Source of the DNA: Vibrio maerlii
GTDB lineage: Bacteria > Pseudomonadota > Gammaproteobacteria > Enterobacterales > Vibrionaceae
Direction of reading: 5' to 3'
DNA: 64,000 nt
Assembly: GCF_003415655.1 (NCBI RefSeq)
Contig: NZ_QRHC01000008.1
Span: 171,296 to 235,295 of the forward strand
Below the pieces are notes generated by a model that did not search any database, was not told the origin of the DNA, and saw only the letters and a program-made list of their open reading frames with translations. Below are positions 46,926 to 57,882 of this stretch, one piece after another. Within the stretch, counting starts at the first letter, position 1; each line of letters begins with the position of its first letter. The position numbers and the translations under genes are program-made.

Positions 46926-47477
46926 ATGAAAATTGCACTTACTACCCTAATTTCAGCTTCACTCCTTTCTGTTCCTGCTCTTGCAAACAATTTTGATAGC
47001 CAACACCGTGTAGGTATTGGCTATAGCAAAACCCAGGTAGCTGATTGGTTATCAGACAGCACGGTAGACTGGGGAAATGGCATCAAGCTTGAGTATGGTT
47101 ATGAGTTCAACCACATCGTGGGCATCAACGTCGCGTATGCAACCAATAGTGACGATGAAACAGTAGATGGTTTAAAAGCTGATATCGATGGTTCTAAGTT
47201 TCAAGTCGATGCTGATATCGGTTACAAGTTCGACCTAGATGGTTTTTCTATCAAGCCTTATGGTTTAATTGGCTTAGCACGTCACAGCGAAGATATCTCA
47301 CTAATATTCGCTGGAGATAAAGAAACGGTATCATTTAACGATACCAGCATCATCGTTGGTATTGGTGGTCGTGCCGAGTTCGGTCGCCATGTTTATACTG
47401 ATATGCGTTTCGAATTTGCAAGCTACGACGGTGCTGATTACGACACCTTCTCTTGGACTGTCGGTTACCGCTTCTAA
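46926..47477 (+). CDS. OmpX/Ail-like outer-membrane beta-barrel protein
   Basis: A 183-residue protein with a signal peptide (MKIALTTLISASLLSVPALA) and about eight predicted strands, ending FSWTVGYRF with the C-terminal aromatic residue. Strands such as GIKLEYGYEFNHIVGINVAY and KPYGLIGLARH resemble small porin-like OmpX/Ail/OmpA-barrel proteins. GGACACTG occurs twice, 30 bp apart, upstream (46840 and 46870), a possible regulator site for the neighbouring LysR. Function is not known. Confidence 0.85.
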   Translation: MKIALTTLISASLLSVPALANNFDSQHRVGIGYSKTQVADWLSDSTVDWGNGIKLEYGYEFNHIVGINVAYATNSDDETVDGLKADIDGSKFQVDADIGYKFDLDGFSIKPYGLIGLARHSEDISLIFAGDKETVSFNDTSIIVGIGGRAEFGRHVYTDMRFEFASYDGADYDTFSWTVGYRF

Positions 47478-47496
47478 TTGCTCTACTGAATATAAA

Positions 47497-47526
47497 AACA
47501 GAGCCAGCATCATTGCTGGCTCTGTT
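47497..47526. terminator. Bidirectional terminator between OmpX-like gene and phoU
   Basis: AACAGAGCCAGCA and TGCTGGCTCTGTT form a perfect 13-bp stem around TCAT. It sits between the two convergent stop codons. Confidence 0.9.
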
Positions 47527-47531
47527 TGTGT

Positions 47532-48239
47532 TTATTTATGAGTTCTCAATAAATCGTCAATGCTCTGCTCACCTAAGTGGCGTACATCTTTGCCTTTAAC
47601 AAAGTAGATAATGTACTCACAAATGTTCTGGCAGCGATCACCGACTCGCTCAATCGCTCGGGCTGACCACATCACTTGCAAAATACTTGGGATGTTTTTC
47701 GGGTCTTCCATCATGTACGTCATAAGCTGGCGAATTACTGCTTCATATTCGGCATCGATCTTATCATCGAGCTTATAAACGCGAGCTGCAGATTCAACAT
47801 CCATTCGAGCAAATGCATCCAGTACTTGATGCAGCATATCAATCGCTTGACGGCATAGTGGTTCAAGAGACACGTGGAAATGACGTTCTTTGGTCGACGG
47901 GTTTTCTATCGTCACTTCCGCTATTTTAGTTGCAACATCGCCAATTCGTTCAAGGTCTGTAATCGTCTTGATGATCGCCATGATAAGGCGAAGGTCTTTG
48001 GCTGTAGGTTGGCGTTTGGCAATAATACGGGTACAAGCTTCATCGATGGAGACCTCCATCGCATTTACCTTATGGTCATCTTTTACCACTTTGCGAGCTA
48101 AATCGATATCATCTTTGTGCAAAGCCTGCATTGCGAATGACAATTGCTGCTCCACCAGCCCTCCCATGGTTAACACATGAGTTCTGATTGCTTCTAGCTC
48201 TACATTAAACTGCCCCGAAATGTGGCGACCAAACTGCAT
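47532..48239 (-). CDS. phoU: Phosphate-specific transport regulator PhoU
   Basis: A 235-residue three-helix-bundle dimer that couples the PstSCAB transporter to inhibition of PhoR. Two PhoU repeats are seen, with conserved [12 protein letters not shown] and [17 protein letters not shown] metal-binding segments. It is the last gene of pstC-pstA-pstB-phoU. Confidence 0.96.
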   Translation of the reverse strand: MQFGRHISGQFNVELEAIRTHVLTMGGLVEQQLSFAMQALHKDDIDLARKVVKDDHKVNAMEVSIDEACTRIIAKRQPTAKDLRLIMAIIKTITDLERIGDVATKIAEVTIENPSTKERHFHVSLEPLCRQAIDMLHQVLDAFARMDVESAARVYKLDDKIDAEYEAVIRQLMTYMMEDPKNIPSILQVMWSARAIERVGDRCQNICEYIIYFVKGKDVRHLGEQSIDDLLRTHK

Positions 48240-48281
48240 GATTACTTATCCTTAACCGCTTAATACCCTGTCATTATACTA

Positions 48282-49100
48282 TTAGCCATAGCGGCCTGTT
48301 ATATAATCTTCTGTCTTCTTGTGGACTGGAGAAGTAAATATTGAATCTGTATCACTGTATTCCACGAGCTGCCCCATATGAATAAAGGCAGTATGGTCAC
48401 TTACCCTCGCAGCCTGTTGCATGTTGTGTGTTACCAACACCACACTATATTTACTCTTAAGATCATTGATTAGCTCTTCAATCGTCAGCGTCGAGATAGG
48501 ATCAAGAGCAGAGGTAGGCTCATCAAGCAAAAGTACCTCTGGTTCAATCGCAATTGCACGTGCAATGACGAGGCGCTGCTGTTGACCACCCGACAGACCA
48601 AAAGCATTTTCATGCAACCGGTCTTTGACCTCATCCCATAATGCAGCTGCACGTAAAGAACGCTCAACCGCATCATCTAAGAAACGACTCTCTTTACTCC
48701 CCTGGAGACGCAAGCCATAAACCACATTTTCATAGATAGACTTAGGGAATGGATTAGGCCTTTGGAATACCATACCGACACGTCGACGCAAGGTAGGCAC
48801 GTCTACTTTTGGGTGGTAGATATTCTTGCCGTGCAAACGCACCTTTCCCTCAACACGACACCCTTCGACTAGGTCATTCATTCGATTGATACAACGAAGC
48901 AGAGTCGACTTTCCGCAGCCAGAAGGGCCAATGAAAGCCGTCACCTGACCTTTAGGGATCGTCATGGTGATATCACTCAGCGCTTTCTTCTGCTGATAGT
49001 AAAGGTTCAATCCTTCAATAGAGATCGCCGTTTGCTCCTTGGTGAGGTTGTTCACGTCCAGAGGTGGTGCGTATCCAAGTGTGGCATTCAAATCAAACAT
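48282..49100 (-). CDS. pstB: Phosphate ABC importer ATPase PstB
   Basis: Cytoplasmic ATPase of the high-affinity phosphate importer; 272 residues. Walker [10 protein letters not shown], signature [14 protein letters not shown] and Walker [13 protein letters not shown] are complete. It starts seven nt after pstA and precedes phoU. Confidence 0.97.
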   Translation of the reverse strand: MFDLNATLGYAPPLDVNNLTKEQTAISIEGLNLYYQQKKALSDITMTIPKGQVTAFIGPSGCGKSTLLRCINRMNDLVEGCRVEGKVRLHGKNIYHPKVDVPTLRRRVGMVFQRPNPFPKSIYENVVYGLRLQGSKESRFLDDAVERSLRAAALWDEVKDRLHENAFGLSGGQQQRLVIARAIAIEPEVLLLDEPTSALDPISTLTIEELINDLKSKYSVVLVTHNMQQAARVSDHTAFIHMGQLVEYSDTDSIFTSPVHKKTEDYITGRYG

Positions 49101-49107
49101 GAATCGA

Positions 49108-50754
49108 TTAATCCTGACCTAGCGTGCGGTACTTCTCACGCAAATTATTTCGAAAACTAATAGCCGTTAAGTTAAGGCCTACAATCACAGTCACAAGTAA
49201 AAATGATGTTGCATAGACCAAAGGCCTTGCCGCCTCGATATTCGAGGTTTGGAAACCAACATCATAGATATGGAATCCAAGGTGCATAAACTTACGTTCC
49301 AAGTGTAAATATGGGAACTGACCATCAATTGGTAAGCTCGAAGCCAGTTTAACAGCACCCACCAGCATTAGTGGGGCTACCTCACCTGCCGCTCGCGCAA
49401 CGGCAAGAATCAATCCAGTGATCATTGCTGGGCTTGCCATTGGTAATACTATGCGCCAAATGGTCTCAAACTGTGTTGCACCTAAGGCTAAAGAACCGTG
49501 CCGTACTGATGAAGGAATACGAGTTAGGCCTTCCTCTGTCGTCACTATCACAACGGGTAACGTTAAGAGTGCTAGGGTCAATGCTGACCACAATAGACCT
49601 GGAGTACCAAATGTTGGCGCAGGAAGGCGATCGGCATAAAAAAGGTCGTCGAGCGAACCCCCAAGGGTATATACAAAAAAGCCTAAACCAAACACGCCAT
49701 AAACAATACTCGGAACACCCGCCAAATTGATCACCGCAATACGAATCAAACGAGTAAACGCATTGTTCTTGGCATACTCATGAAGATAAACTGCCGCTAT
49801 AACGCCTAGTGGCATCACGATAATAGACATGATGAGCACCAAAAGCACTGTGCCGAAGATAGCAGGAAAGACGCCGCCTTCTGAGTTCGATTCTCTTGGG
49901 TCTTCCGATAGGAACGCCCATATCTGTTTAACCCAATGCTTTACCTTTTCCCAGTAACTCATATTATTCGGATACCAGGTATCGATAATACGGCTAAGTG
50001 GTATAGACACTTGCTTGCCAGTCATATCCATTAGAACCAGCTGTTCTAACTCCAACTGAGCACGTAATGCATCTAATCTCAGCTCAATGCTTTCGACTTG
50101 AGCCTCCAGGCCCCTTCTTTGGGCTAGATAGTTCTGTTCATCTTGTTCAGTATAGCCAGATTCAAACTTAGCTTTGCGATTGTCGTTACGCAGCTTTTCT
50201 AGTCGCCAGCTGAGTCCATCGACTTGATCATCAATCGTGCGTTCAATCTCATCACGAATCGTTTTAGCAAACCCAACCCCACGGACAAGTTGTAAATCGG
50301 TGTCAAAGTTCTCAGCATTACTGACACTCTCATATCGGACAGGGATACCAAAAAATGCCCCTCCTCGCGAACGCTCAACCACCATCAAGTTTTCAGGGGT
50401 AGCTGCAGAAGATAATTCACTCTCAAATACGGAAATAAAATCAGCATCATACAACTCACGGTTCGCGACTTTGATATTGAGCCGAGCAACCTTGCCATCA
50501 ATGATCTCTGATTCGGTAAAGCGAGTATTCGCATTCACGATATGATCAACAGGAATCAACTCACGCTGGTAAACCTGCCCAATCAAGGTATCGCCAGAGG
50601 GTGTGGTCCATTGATAAAGTGGCGCTGCCCAAAAATAAGCAAAGCCCTTCCAACCAATCAGCAATAAAAGCCCTAGTACAGACAGTAAACTAATACTGAC
50701 TGCACCACTGGTTAGCCATATCCACGGTGATCCGGAGCGAAACCACTTAAACAT
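49108..50754 (-). CDS. pstA: Phosphate ABC importer permease PstA, enlarged form
   Basis: Inner-membrane permease. At 548 residues it is much longer than the usual PstA (about 280-300). The C-terminal third carries the permease core with [22 protein letters not shown], the ATPase-contact EAA loop. The N-terminal part has one membrane segment (about 12-35) followed by a large, presumably periplasmic region including a charged coiled-coil (about 190-245, ending [16 protein letters not shown]). It lies 23 nt after pstC. Confidence 0.93.
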   Translation of the reverse strand: MFKWFRSGSPWIWLTSGAVSISLLSVLGLLLLIGWKGFAYFWAAPLYQWTTPSGDTLIGQVYQRELIPVDHIVNANTRFTESEIIDGKVARLNIKVANRELYDADFISVFESELSSAATPENLMVVERSRGGAFFGIPVRYESVSNAENFDTDLQLVRGVGFAKTIRDEIERTIDDQVDGLSWRLEKLRNDNRKAKFESGYTEQDEQNYLAQRRGLEAQVESIELRLDALRAQLELEQLVLMDMTGKQVSIPLSRIIDTWYPNNMSYWEKVKHWVKQIWAFLSEDPRESNSEGGVFPAIFGTVLLVLIMSIIVMPLGVIAAVYLHEYAKNNAFTRLIRIAVINLAGVPSIVYGVFGLGFFVYTLGGSLDDLFYADRLPAPTFGTPGLLWSALTLALLTLPVVIVTTEEGLTRIPSSVRHGSLALGATQFETIWRIVLPMASPAMITGLILAVARAAGEVAPLMLVGAVKLASSLPIDGQFPYLHLERKFMHLGFHIYDVGFQTSNIEAARPLVYATSFLLVTVIVGLNLTAISFRNNLREKYRTLGQD

Positions 50755-50777
50755 TCATTAATACTCTCTGTTACCAC

Positions 50778-52979
50778 TTAGAGTGAACGATACTTATCTC
50801 GCAATCGCTGTCTTACCCATTCAGCGACTGAGTTCACCGCAAAGGTGAAGGTAAATAGAATTAGTGCAGCTAGGAATAACAGCCGATAATGCGCACTGCC
50901 AACTTCTGATTCTGGCGTTTCTACTGCGATGGTTGCAGAAAGTGAACGCATTCCCTCAAAGATGTTCCAGTCCATAATCGGGGTGTTACCCGTTGCCATT
51001 AACACAATCATAGTCTCACCTACCGCGCGACCAAGCCCCATCATGACCGCAGAGAATATTCCAGGTACTGCAGTTACAAGAACCACAGTTGTCAGTGCTT
51101 GCCAAGGAGTAGCCCCTAACGCAAGTGAACCATCAGACAAATGCTTCGGGACTGAGAAGATGGCATCTTCAGCAATGGTAAAAATGGTAGGAATAACCGC
51201 AAATCCCATTGCAAAGCCAACCACTAGCGCATTCCGTTGGTCATAATCAATACCGTGAGATGCCAAGAATAGTCGCGCATCACCATCAAATAACCACCGC
51301 TCAACGAATGTACCCTGAGTGAAGCCAATATAGATAATCAGCAAGTACGCAGGGATCAAGATTAGGCTATGCCACCCTTTGGGTAGAGCGCTGAGCCAAA
51401 CTTTAGGTAACAGTGACCAAACAACGCCAACGAAGAAAGTCGTCAATGGCAATAGAACCGCCAGCAGCAATATCGCCGTTAGATTCTGTTCAACAATAGG
51501 AGCAAGCCACAAGCCCGCAAGGAAGCCGATAATCACGGTTGGCAACGCCTCCATCAGCTCAATGGTTGGCTTCACCACTTTTCTCATTCGGGCCGACATA
51601 AAGTAAGCGGTATAAATGGCACCACAAATAGCTATAGGTACAGAGAACAGCATCGCAAACAATGCTGCTTTGATTGTTCCAAATGCAATTGGTACTAAGC
51701 TAAATTTGGGCTCAAAATTGTCATCTGCTGAGGTAGATTGCCAAACATAGTCTGGCTCAGGGTAGTTTTCATACCATAGCTTTTGCCACAGTGCAGAAAA
51801 AGAGATTTCTGGATAGGCATTATCAACATCAACAACTACCCAACTATTTTTGACCAGTGCTAATAGGTACTGCTCATTGTTTGACATCGCCACCATCGAA
51901 GGAGCTTGCTCAAACAACGCGTCTGAATACACATTGTTGGAGTTAGTTGTAAATGTACTTTCGACCCAGCCATCTTGGTGAAAACTGTAGAAACCCTTTC
52001 GGTAACTGTCTGGCAGGATATCCACCAGCGGCTCAGACAAAGAGAAGTCTCGGATGAAACTCAAAGAACGCTGGCCATCGCGGACAACATCAAACCACTG
52101 TCCTACCGAGTTATCTTGATAGGTGACCAGTAAGGAATAAGCTCCCGAAAGCAATTGTATATTTTTGATCGAGTCCTCGTTATCACGCTTTAGCGAAATC
52201 ACTTCTCGTACTGAATAGCGATGACCCACTTTTTCAAATATCGCCAGATCATTACCCATTCTCACATACAGAAGCCGACCATTGGGAATCATCAATATTT
52301 GGTCAACCTGATCAAAGCCATTCGAAATAGTAATTGTATTTGTCTCGTAACGCCCATTGAACTCATTAAAGCGAATCTGTAGAGCTGACAAAGCATTAGT
52401 TTCATCAGCAATAACCAACCATGCCTCTGATAACTCACCATACTGCTCTTGAACAGCAAAAGCAGTATGTTGAACTTGACGGTTAGCTTCTATGGGTAAC
52501 TCAATGCCTTGTAAGTTGCGTGGAGAGTCAACAACATGGGCATCATTGAGATTGCTACCATGTATGCGATGAAGGCTTACTCGATTGTTGGAAGTGAGCG
52601 TTGCGTACCAATTGAAGCTGCCTACCGACTTAACAATATGATTGGCAGACTTGTCCAACCAAGTTTGTTGGGCCACTTCACCCGTGCTTACATCAACAAT
52701 GGATAGTTCTGAGCGCTCATCAAGTGTGAAAAAATAACCACCATGATCATCAATACCTATAGAAGAGTAGGCTTTGTCGGTATTAACAGGATAGCTTTGA
52801 GATATGGACAGCGTCGCAGGAGAAAAAAGCGGAATAACCACACTTGCTAGATAAACAAAAATCAGCATTAACGCGCCAAATACAGCAACGCCACCCATTG
52901 TCACGATATAACGAATGAGTCGATCTTTTATCAATCGAGATTTATCGCGTTCTTTGAGTGAAAAGTCGGCCGCTGCCAT
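50778..52979 (-). CDS. pstC: Phosphate ABC importer permease PstC, enlarged form
   Basis: Inner-membrane permease of 733 residues, more than twice the usual PstC (about 320). A membrane helix (about 28-53) is followed by roughly 380 residues of periplasmic, beta-rich sequence with WD-repeat-like spacing. The permease core follows from about residue 430 and includes SLALGATPWQALTTVVLVTA, the EAA loop. It leads pstC-pstA-pstB-phoU. A Pho box lies 46-63 nt upstream. Confidence 0.93.
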   Translation of the reverse strand: MAAADFSLKERDKSRLIKDRLIRYIVTMGGVAVFGALMLIFVYLASVVIPLFSPATLSISQSYPVNTDKAYSSIGIDDHGGYFFTLDERSELSIVDVSTGEVAQQTWLDKSANHIVKSVGSFNWYATLTSNNRVSLHRIHGSNLNDAHVVDSPRNLQGIELPIEANRQVQHTAFAVQEQYGELSEAWLVIADETNALSALQIRFNEFNGRYETNTITISNGFDQVDQILMIPNGRLLYVRMGNDLAIFEKVGHRYSVREVISLKRDNEDSIKNIQLLSGAYSLLVTYQDNSVGQWFDVVRDGQRSLSFIRDFSLSEPLVDILPDSYRKGFYSFHQDGWVESTFTTNSNNVYSDALFEQAPSMVAMSNNEQYLLALVKNSWVVVDVDNAYPEISFSALWQKLWYENYPEPDYVWQSTSADDNFEPKFSLVPIAFGTIKAALFAMLFSVPIAICGAIYTAYFMSARMRKVVKPTIELMEALPTVIIGFLAGLWLAPIVEQNLTAILLLAVLLPLTTFFVGVVWSLLPKVWLSALPKGWHSLILIPAYLLIIYIGFTQGTFVERWLFDGDARLFLASHGIDYDQRNALVVGFAMGFAVIPTIFTIAEDAIFSVPKHLSDGSLALGATPWQALTTVVLVTAVPGIFSAVMMGLGRAVGETMIVLMATGNTPIMDWNIFEGMRSLSATIAVETPESEVGSAHYRLLFLAALILFTFTFAVNSVAEWVRQRLRDKYRSL

Positions 52980-53024
52980 GTTTTAGTCTACCTTTTTGAG
53001 CTAATCTGATTTTATGTCGTTTAG

Positions 53025-53042
53025 GTGACACTTATATTACAA
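53025..53042 (-). promoter_or_regulatory. Pho box upstream of pstC
   Basis: On the minus strand TTGTAAT-ATAA-GTGTCAC has the 7-4-7 direct-repeat form of PhoB sites (consensus TGTCAT-like halves). A -10-like TAAAAT follows at suitable distance. Confidence 0.6.
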
Positions 53043-53236
53043 CTCTCACCAGGTCGCTGAAAGATAAGTGATGAAAATGTTGGTTAACAGCAACATACAC
53101 TGCAAACGTTTCATTTGTGCAAGTCTCATTACATTTTTCTAACGCTAGACTGGAATCTTTCTAAGTGAAATAAAAGTGTAACAGTAAAGGCATACCTTTC
53201 TTGCAAAATTTATCAAGATTAATAAGGATTTGCTAA

Positions 53237-55354
53237 ATGAGCACCGAAAAACTCTACATTGAAAAAGAACTCAGTTGGCTATCATTTAATGAGCGAGTTC
53301 TTCAAGAAGCGGCAGATCTTTCTGTTCCACTGATTGAAAGAGTTCGATTTCTAGGCATTTTCTCCAATAACCTTGATGAGTTCTACAAAGTCCGCTTCGC
53401 TGACGTCAAACGTCGAATATTGATTAGCCAAGAACGTGATGACGACGACAACTCAAAGCACCTACTTTCCAAAATGCAGACCAAAGCGTTAAGGCTCAAC
53501 CAACGCTTTGACGAGCTATACAGTGAACTCCTTCTTGAACTGGCTCGTCGCCATATCTTTCTCGTAAATGAAAATCAACTGAGTGAGCCGCAACTCAAAT
53601 GGATTCAGAAGTATTTTCACAAGAAGGTATTACCTCATATCACACCATTTATCATCCAAAATGATATAGATGTTCTGCAGTTTTTAAAGGATGAATGTGC
53701 CTACCTAGCCGTTGAGCTCATCAACCATGATAAGGTGACTTATGCCTTGGTTGAGATACCAACGGAGCACCTTCCAAGGTTTGTTACCTTACCCGATAAA
53801 AAAGGCGAGCGACGTAAGACGATTATCCTGCTCGACAACATCATCCGTTATTGCATTGAGGATTTGTTCCGCGGCTTCTTCGACTATCAAGACCTAACTT
53901 GCCACGCCATGAAGATGACTCGAGATGCCGAATACGACCTAAGCTTTGAAGTCGACCATAGCCTATTAGAGCAAATGTCCGAAGGGGTAGCCCAGCGATT
54001 AAGTGCGATGCCAGTAAGATTTATTTATGAAGAAACCATGCCCGAAAATATGCTGACGTTCTTGTGCAAGAAACTGGGCATTTCAAACTACGATAGCCTT
54101 ATTCCTGGCGGACGCTACCATAACTTCAAGGACTTCATTAGTTTTCCGAACATGGGTGCAAAATACTTGGAAAACAAACCACTACCACCGATCAAATGCG
54201 ACGATTTTGAAGGGTATGCTAACTATTTTGATGCAATTAAAGCTAAAGATATTTTGCTCCATTATCCCTATCACACCTTTGATCACGTCACCGAACTTGT
54301 TCGACAAGCTTCGTTTGATCCGAAAGTGGTTAGCATCAAAATCAACATTTACCGTGTTGCTAAGGACTCTCGTCTCCTGAACTCTCTCATTGACGCAGTA
54401 CATAACGGAAAAAAAGTTACCGTTGTCGTTGAACTACAGGCTCGTTTTGACGAAGAAGCAAATATTGAGTGGTCTCGAGTTCTTACCGATGCAGGGGTAC
54501 ACGTTATCTTTGGTGCGCCGGGGCTAAAGATCCACGCGAAACTTATGTTGATTAGCCGAAAAGAACAAGAAGAAATTTTTCACTATGCTCATATTGGTAC
54601 GGGGAATTTTCACGAGAAGAACGCTCGTATCTATACTGACTTTTCATTGCTTTCAGCCGCTCCAGAGCTCACTAAAGAAGTTCGTCAAGTCTTTGGGTAT
54701 ATTGAAAACCCCTATCGTCCGGTGAAGTTTGATCAATTGATTGTATCCCCTAGAAACTCACGCAAAAAACTCTATCGGATAATCGATACTGAAATCGCCA
54801 ATGCTAAAGCTGGGAAAAAAGCCCATATCACCCTCAAAGTAAATAACTTGGTTGATAAAGGTCTCATCAACAAACTTTATGGTGCCAGTAATGCTGGTGT
54901 AGAAATTCGTATGATCATTCGAGGCATGTGCTCTCTTGTCCCTGGGGTTGAAGGTGTCAGTGAGAACATAAAGATCATCAGTATTATCGACCGCTTTCTG
55001 GAGCACCCTCGCGTTCTCATTACACACAATGATGGTGATCCACAGGTCTATATATCGTCGGCCGATTGGATGACGAGAAATATAGACCATCGCATTGAAG
55101 TTGCAGCACCAATCCGTGACGAGCGCTTGAAACAGCGCATTATCGACATTGTAAATCTTCATTTTACGGATACAGTTAAGGCTAGATGGATTGATAAAGA
55201 GATGAGTAACGAATACGTTGCCCGAGGCAATCGCAAAAAAATTCGTTCTCAAATCGCTATCTATGATTACTTAAAACAGGTCGAGAAGCAGGCCAAAAAA
55301 GCCAGAGAACAAGAACTGAAAGATGAGCAAAGCGAAAACAGCAGATCAGATTAA
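53237..55354 (+). CDS. ppk: Polyphosphate kinase Ppk1
   Basis: Membrane-associated enzyme that polymerises the gamma-phosphate of ATP into polyphosphate; 705 residues, normal for Ppk1. The N-terminal [15 protein letters not shown], the PLD-like active site with the phosphorylated His in [10 protein letters not shown] (near residue 433) and the C-terminal [19 protein letters not shown] with the second catalytic His region are present. Its last 32 nt overlap ppx, so the synthesis and degradation enzymes are translationally linked. It is divergent from pstC. Confidence 0.97.
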   Translation: MSTEKLYIEKELSWLSFNERVLQEAADLSVPLIERVRFLGIFSNNLDEFYKVRFADVKRRILISQERDDDDNSKHLLSKMQTKALRLNQRFDELYSELLLELARRHIFLVNENQLSEPQLKWIQKYFHKKVLPHITPFIIQNDIDVLQFLKDECAYLAVELINHDKVTYALVEIPTEHLPRFVTLPDKKGERRKTIILLDNIIRYCIEDLFRGFFDYQDLTCHAMKMTRDAEYDLSFEVDHSLLEQMSEGVAQRLSAMPVRFIYEETMPENMLTFLCKKLGISNYDSLIPGGRYHNFKDFISFPNMGAKYLENKPLPPIKCDDFEGYANYFDAIKAKDILLHYPYHTFDHVTELVRQASFDPKVVSIKINIYRVAKDSRLLNSLIDAVHNGKKVTVVVELQARFDEEANIEWSRVLTDAGVHVIFGAPGLKIHAKLMLISRKEQEEIFHYAHIGTGNFHEKNARIYTDFSLLSAAPELTKEVRQVFGYIENPYRPVKFDQLIVSPRNSRKKLYRIIDTEIANAKAGKKAHITLKVNNLVDKGLINKLYGASNAGVEIRMIIRGMCSLVPGVEGVSENIKIISIIDRFLEHPRVLITHNDGDPQVYISSADWMTRNIDHRIEVAAPIRDERLKQRIIDIVNLHFTDTVKARWIDKEMSNEYVARGNRKKIRSQIAIYDYLKQVEKQAKKAREQELKDEQSENSRSD

Positions 55355-56894
55355 CCCAAACGATGCTCCCCTAGCCGCTACTATCCCTATAGATGCGGCT
55401 TCTCAATCCGTTAAAGATGTCGCAGCAATAGACCTCGGCTCTAATAGTTTCCACATGGTGGTCGCTAAAGTTATTGGCCAAGAGCTACAAATGGTCAGCC
55501 GACACAAACAGCGTGTGCGTTTAGGCTCTGGCTTGGATGCTCACAATAACCTTAGTCATGAATCTATGGAACGAGGGCTTGAGTGCTTAGCAATGTTTGC
55601 CGAGCGCTTACAAGGTTTTGACGTTGAAAATGTGCGCATCGCCGCCACTCATACTCTCCGTGTAGCAAATAACGCTCATATCTTTATCCAGCGTGCTCAA
55701 GAAGTCCTACCTTTTCCTATTGAAGTTATTCCCGGAGAAGAGGAAGCTCGCCTTATCTACCTTGGGGTTGCACATACCCAGCAGGAAACCGACACAAAGT
55801 TAGTTATCGATATTGGTGGCGGAAGTACCGAACTCATCATAGGTAAAAGGTTTGAAGCGAAATTGGTTAACAGTAAGCAAATGGGCTGTGTTAGCTTCAC
55901 TCATAAATTTTTCTCTAAAGGAAAGCTTACCAAGAAGAACTTTTCCAAAGCCATCATTGCAGCTCAACAACGATTGGAACCGTTAGCCAATCAATACAAA
56001 AAGAAAGGGTGGGATGTAGCACTCGGTTCTTCGGGTACCATCAAGGCAATCAAAGAGGTTCTCATTGGTCTGGGCTATGAAGACGCACTTATCACTCTTA
56101 AGCGACTTGAGCATTTAATAGAAACCCTGTGCGAACACGACAACATTAGCGGCTTGGACCTAAAGGGGTTAACTGTTGAGCGTCAACCTGTATTTGCCGC
56201 AGGTGTTGCCATCTTAACAGCGATATTTAAGGCTCTGTCCATCAAGGAGATACATTTCTCAGAGGCAGCTCTTAGAGAAGGGGTTCTTTATGAAATGGAG
56301 GAGCGCTTTGAACGCTCTGACATCCGTATGCGCACTACCGAAAACCTAGCCATCAAGCACTCAGTCGATCTAGAGCATGCCGCCAGTGTTAAAGGGCAAG
56401 CAAGAGAGTTTCTAACGCAAGTTCATGATGAATTGGGAATCAAGAAAAAGAGCCCATTATTCGATTTATTGGATTGGAGTTCGTTGCTGCATGAGGTGGG
56501 CTTAAGCATTAGTTTTCGTGGTTTTCATAAACATTCTGCTTATATCCTCCAGCATACTAACATGCCTGGTTTTAACAGCGAACAGCAACTGGTAATGGCA
56601 GCATTGGCTCGCTTTCAAAGAAAGTCGCTCAAGCTACAAGAGCTACCCGAGTTTAACTTGTTTAAGAGGAAGCATATCCTTAGCCTCATTCGCATCCTGA
56701 GATTATCGATATTACTCAATGGTCAACGCAGTGATGAGCCATTACCTGCTCTCAACCTATTACTGAAAGGTGATACGTGGGAACTAACGAGTAATGATGA
56801 GCAATGGTTGGAAAACAATAAATTGTTGTATGCCGATCTTATGATTGAGCAGGAGCTGTGGGCCAGTGCCGAATGGGACTTAAAATTCGCTTAA
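55323..56894 (+). CDS. ppx: Exopolyphosphatase Ppx/GppA
   Basis: Releases phosphate from polyphosphate ends; 523 residues. The actin-like ATPase fold shows [26 protein letters not shown] and [14 protein letters not shown]; the C-terminal half is an HD-like helical domain ([22 protein letters not shown]). The start at 55323 lies within ppk. A GppA-type (p)ppGpp hydrolase role cannot be excluded, but linkage to ppk favours Ppx. Confidence 0.94.
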   Translation: MSKAKTADQINPNDAPLAATIPIDAASQSVKDVAAIDLGSNSFHMVVAKVIGQELQMVSRHKQRVRLGSGLDAHNNLSHESMERGLECLAMFAERLQGFDVENVRIAATHTLRVANNAHIFIQRAQEVLPFPIEVIPGEEEARLIYLGVAHTQQETDTKLVIDIGGGSTELIIGKRFEAKLVNSKQMGCVSFTHKFFSKGKLTKKNFSKAIIAAQQRLEPLANQYKKKGWDVALGSSGTIKAIKEVLIGLGYEDALITLKRLEHLIETLCEHDNISGLDLKGLTVERQPVFAAGVAILTAIFKALSIKEIHFSEAALREGVLYEMEERFERSDIRMRTTENLAIKHSVDLEHAASVKGQAREFLTQVHDELGIKKKSPLFDLLDWSSLLHEVGLSISFRGFHKHSAYILQHTNMPGFNSEQQLVMAALARFQRKSLKLQELPEFNLFKRKHILSLIRILRLSILLNGQRSDEPLPALNLLLKGDTWELTSNDEQWLENNKLLYADLMIEQELWASAEWDLKFA

Positions 56895-56919
56895 TCCAGT
56901 TTGACTAGCTCAAATAAAT

Positions 56920-56939
56920 GGTCGGGTTACAACCCGACC
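56920..56939. terminator. Hairpin between ppx and the PstS-like gene
   Basis: GGTCGGGTT and AACCCGACC form a 9-bp stem with a two-base loop. It contains the stop codon of the convergent PstS-like gene. T tracts are weak on both sides. Confidence 0.6.
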
Positions 56940-57880
56940 TTTGCTAACTCGCTTTGTGCAAACTCGGCGCTAATTCCCAAATAGCCGTCTTTCTCAACCA
57001 GCCTCTGACCGATTTCCGAATAGATAAAGCGAATAAACTCTTGCTCGACCTTGGGTAGTGGTTTGTCAGGGTGTTTATTGACATAAACATAAAGGAATCT
57101 AGATAGTGGGTAGCGACCATCAAGGATGTTTTTCTTTTCTGGTAGTACAAAATCATCTTCATGGCGAGCAATAGGTATCAGCTTAACTCCTGACACATGA
57201 TAGCCAATACCAGAGTATCCCAGAGCATTGATCGAAGAGGCTACGGACTGAACAACTGATCCAGAACCTGGTTGCTCATTGACTGATTTTTTGAAGTCAC
57301 CATTACAAAGCGCATTCTGTTTAAAGTAGCCATAGGTGCCTGAAACTGAATTACGGCCAAACAATTGAATACGACGCTTCGCCCATTCTTGAGAAATACC
57401 TAGCTCACTCCAACTATTAATATTCTGGTTTTTTCCACATCGTAATGTTGAAGAAAAGATTGCATCTAATTGGCGAAAGTTGAGCCCTTCAATTGGATTA
57501 TCGCGGTGCACAAATACCCCAATGGCATCAATAGCGACTCTAAGTTGAGTTGGTTTATAGCCATAGTTACGCTCAAAAGCCTCTATTTCTTTTGCACGCA
57601 TTGATCGACTCATAGGGCCAAACTGAGCAGTACCTTCAGCGAGTGCCGGCGGTGCGGTTGATGAACCAGATGCTTGTACCTGCAAATTCACATTTGGGTA
57701 AATAGCCTTAAACTCTTCTGCCCATAAGGTCGTCATGCCAGCAAGCGTATCTGAGCCTACCGATAAAACGTTACCACTCACACCGGATAACTTAGTGTAA
57801 GGCGGCAGTTGAGTCTCAGCGAGTGCAGAGCTGCTCAATACAGCAGTTATCGAGATGAACGCACGCGCGAGCAATCGCAT
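56927..57880 (-). CDS. PstS-like phosphate-binding protein
   Basis: Periplasmic substrate-binding protein (317 residues). The signal peptide ends SALAE; the mature part has SVGSDTLAG, VQASGSSTAPPALAEG and GRNSVSGTYGYFKQ, corresponding to the phosphate-coordinating loops of PstS-like proteins. It starts two nt after phoR, so phoB-phoR-pstS-like form one unit, while the permeases and ATPase are in a separate operon across ppk-ppx. It could serve the enlarged PstCA or act as a sensor component. Confidence 0.88.
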   Translation of the reverse strand: MRLLARAFISITAVLSSSALAETQLPPYTKLSGVSGNVLSVGSDTLAGMTTLWAEEFKAIYPNVNLQVQASGSSTAPPALAEGTAQFGPMSRSMRAKEIEAFERNYGYKPTQLRVAIDAIGVFVHRDNPIEGLNFRQLDAIFSSTLRCGKNQNINSWSELGISQEWAKRRIQLFGRNSVSGTYGYFKQNALCNGDFKKSVNEQPGSGSVVQSVASSINALGYSGIGYHVSGVKLIPIARHEDDFVLPEKKNILDGRYPLSRFLYVYVNKHPDKPLPKVEQEFIRFIYSEIGQRLVEKDGYLGISAEFAQSELAKVGL

Positions 57881-57882
57881 AA

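Noticed and set aside
53105..53136. Second Pho box before ppk on the plus strand
   Set aside because: TTCAT-like elements occur (GTTTCAT, GTCTCAT), but their spacing does not fit the 7-4-7 pattern.
54758..55252. 164-residue open frame antisense to ppk
   Set aside because: It lies wholly within the conserved 3' part of ppk, lacks family features and has no SD.
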